Shown here: in pieces, positions 38,687-38,707 of the stretch
How the letters are laid out: each line of letters starts with the position of its first letter
How positions within the stretch are numbered: the first letter of the stretch is position 1
DNA from: an uncultured Lachnospiraceae bacterium
Lineage (GTDB): Bacteria; Bacillota; Clostridia; Lachnospirales; Lachnospiraceae
Assembly (NCBI GenBank): GCA_944381635.1
Contig: CALWLY010000027.1
Span: 1-38,707 of the forward strand
Direction: 5' to 3'
DNA: 38,707 nucleotides
Position numbers and translations under genes: made by a program
Notes under the pieces: generated by a model
Databases searched by the model: none
What the model saw: only the letters and a program-made list of their open reading frames with translations
What the model was told of the DNA's origin: nothing

Positions 38687-38707
38687 GATGCTCATTTTAT
38701 AAAAACA

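Noticed and set aside
1-38707. CRISPR array, transposase or prophage
   Set aside because: No regularly spaced direct repeats with unique spacers and no recognisable transposase, integrase or phage structural genes on either strand.

Overview
The window looks like a chromosomal segment from a gut-type Lachnospiraceae (Clostridia) relative. Support comes from the large Clostridia/Bacillus-type SRP RNA, a Met T-box leader, a split transketolase, NrdG2- and PflX-type radical SAM activases, DUF5711, DUF6128 and YesL-type proteins, purine-rich Shine-Dalgarno sites and several TTG starts. This assignment is inferred from gene content; no database search was run. Almost all genes lie on the minus strand, which suggests one long co-oriented stretch. 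The exceptions are the tRNA-Ser, nrdG2, a GH2 glycosidase, a nitroreductase and a DUF885 peptidase-like gene.

Layout, left to right. 0.2-3.3 kb: a LysM membrane protein, a DUF5711 beta-propeller-like protein and a CvpA-family membrane protein (read right to left). 3.3-8.5 kb: pfkA, dnaX, ybaB, recR and galM, a tightly packed run. 8.5-11 kb: tRNA-Ser(CGA), a long nested hairpin, a PflX-like radical SAM protein, the SRP RNA with a near-perfect promoter, and tadA. The order tadA-SRP RNA-(insert)-dnaX-ybaB-recR is the ancestral Firmicute order interrupted by pflX, tRNA-Ser and pfkA. 11-17.6 kb: nrdG2, a DUF6128 protein (TTG start), a CdaR-like regulator, a stand-alone MsmK/UgpC sugar-ABC ATPase, a YesL-like membrane protein and D-lactate dehydrogenase. 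17.7-22 kb: a small secreted protein, an alpha/beta hydrolase, metG and its T-box. 22-26.5 kb: a sulfatase pseudogene divergent from a large GH2 glycosidase, perhaps a decayed sulfated-glycan locus. 26.6-30 kb: a 2-hydroxyacid dehydrogenase, an anchored EEP-family phosphodiesterase and a CDP-alcohol phosphatidyltransferase, probably one operon, then a nitroreductase. 30-33.8 kb: a 957-residue surface protein with a long AT-rich upstream region. 33.8-36.4 kb: rpe and the two transketolase halves. 36.8-38.6 kb: a membrane-anchored DUF885 zinc-peptidase-like protein.

The most unusual signal is a family of short structured intergenic repeats, all in the same orientation. Three copies (19.3-19.5, 21.5-21.65 and 30.1-30.2 kb) share a core of about 28 nt followed by a 13-22 bp hairpin. 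The hairpin sequence differs between copies but the changes are compensatory, so pairing is conserved. Each hairpin directly abuts the U-tract of an intrinsic terminator of a minus-strand unit. One copy lies between the metG T-box terminator and the metG start codon. Three further loci (17.7, 26.45 and 34.5 kb) carry a shorter, related motif.

Central metabolism is well represented (pfkA, galM, D-LDH, tkt, rpe), alongside translation and quality-control housekeeping (metG, tadA, SRP RNA, tRNA-Ser, dnaX, recR). I saw no prophage, transposase, CRISPR array or recognised defence system.
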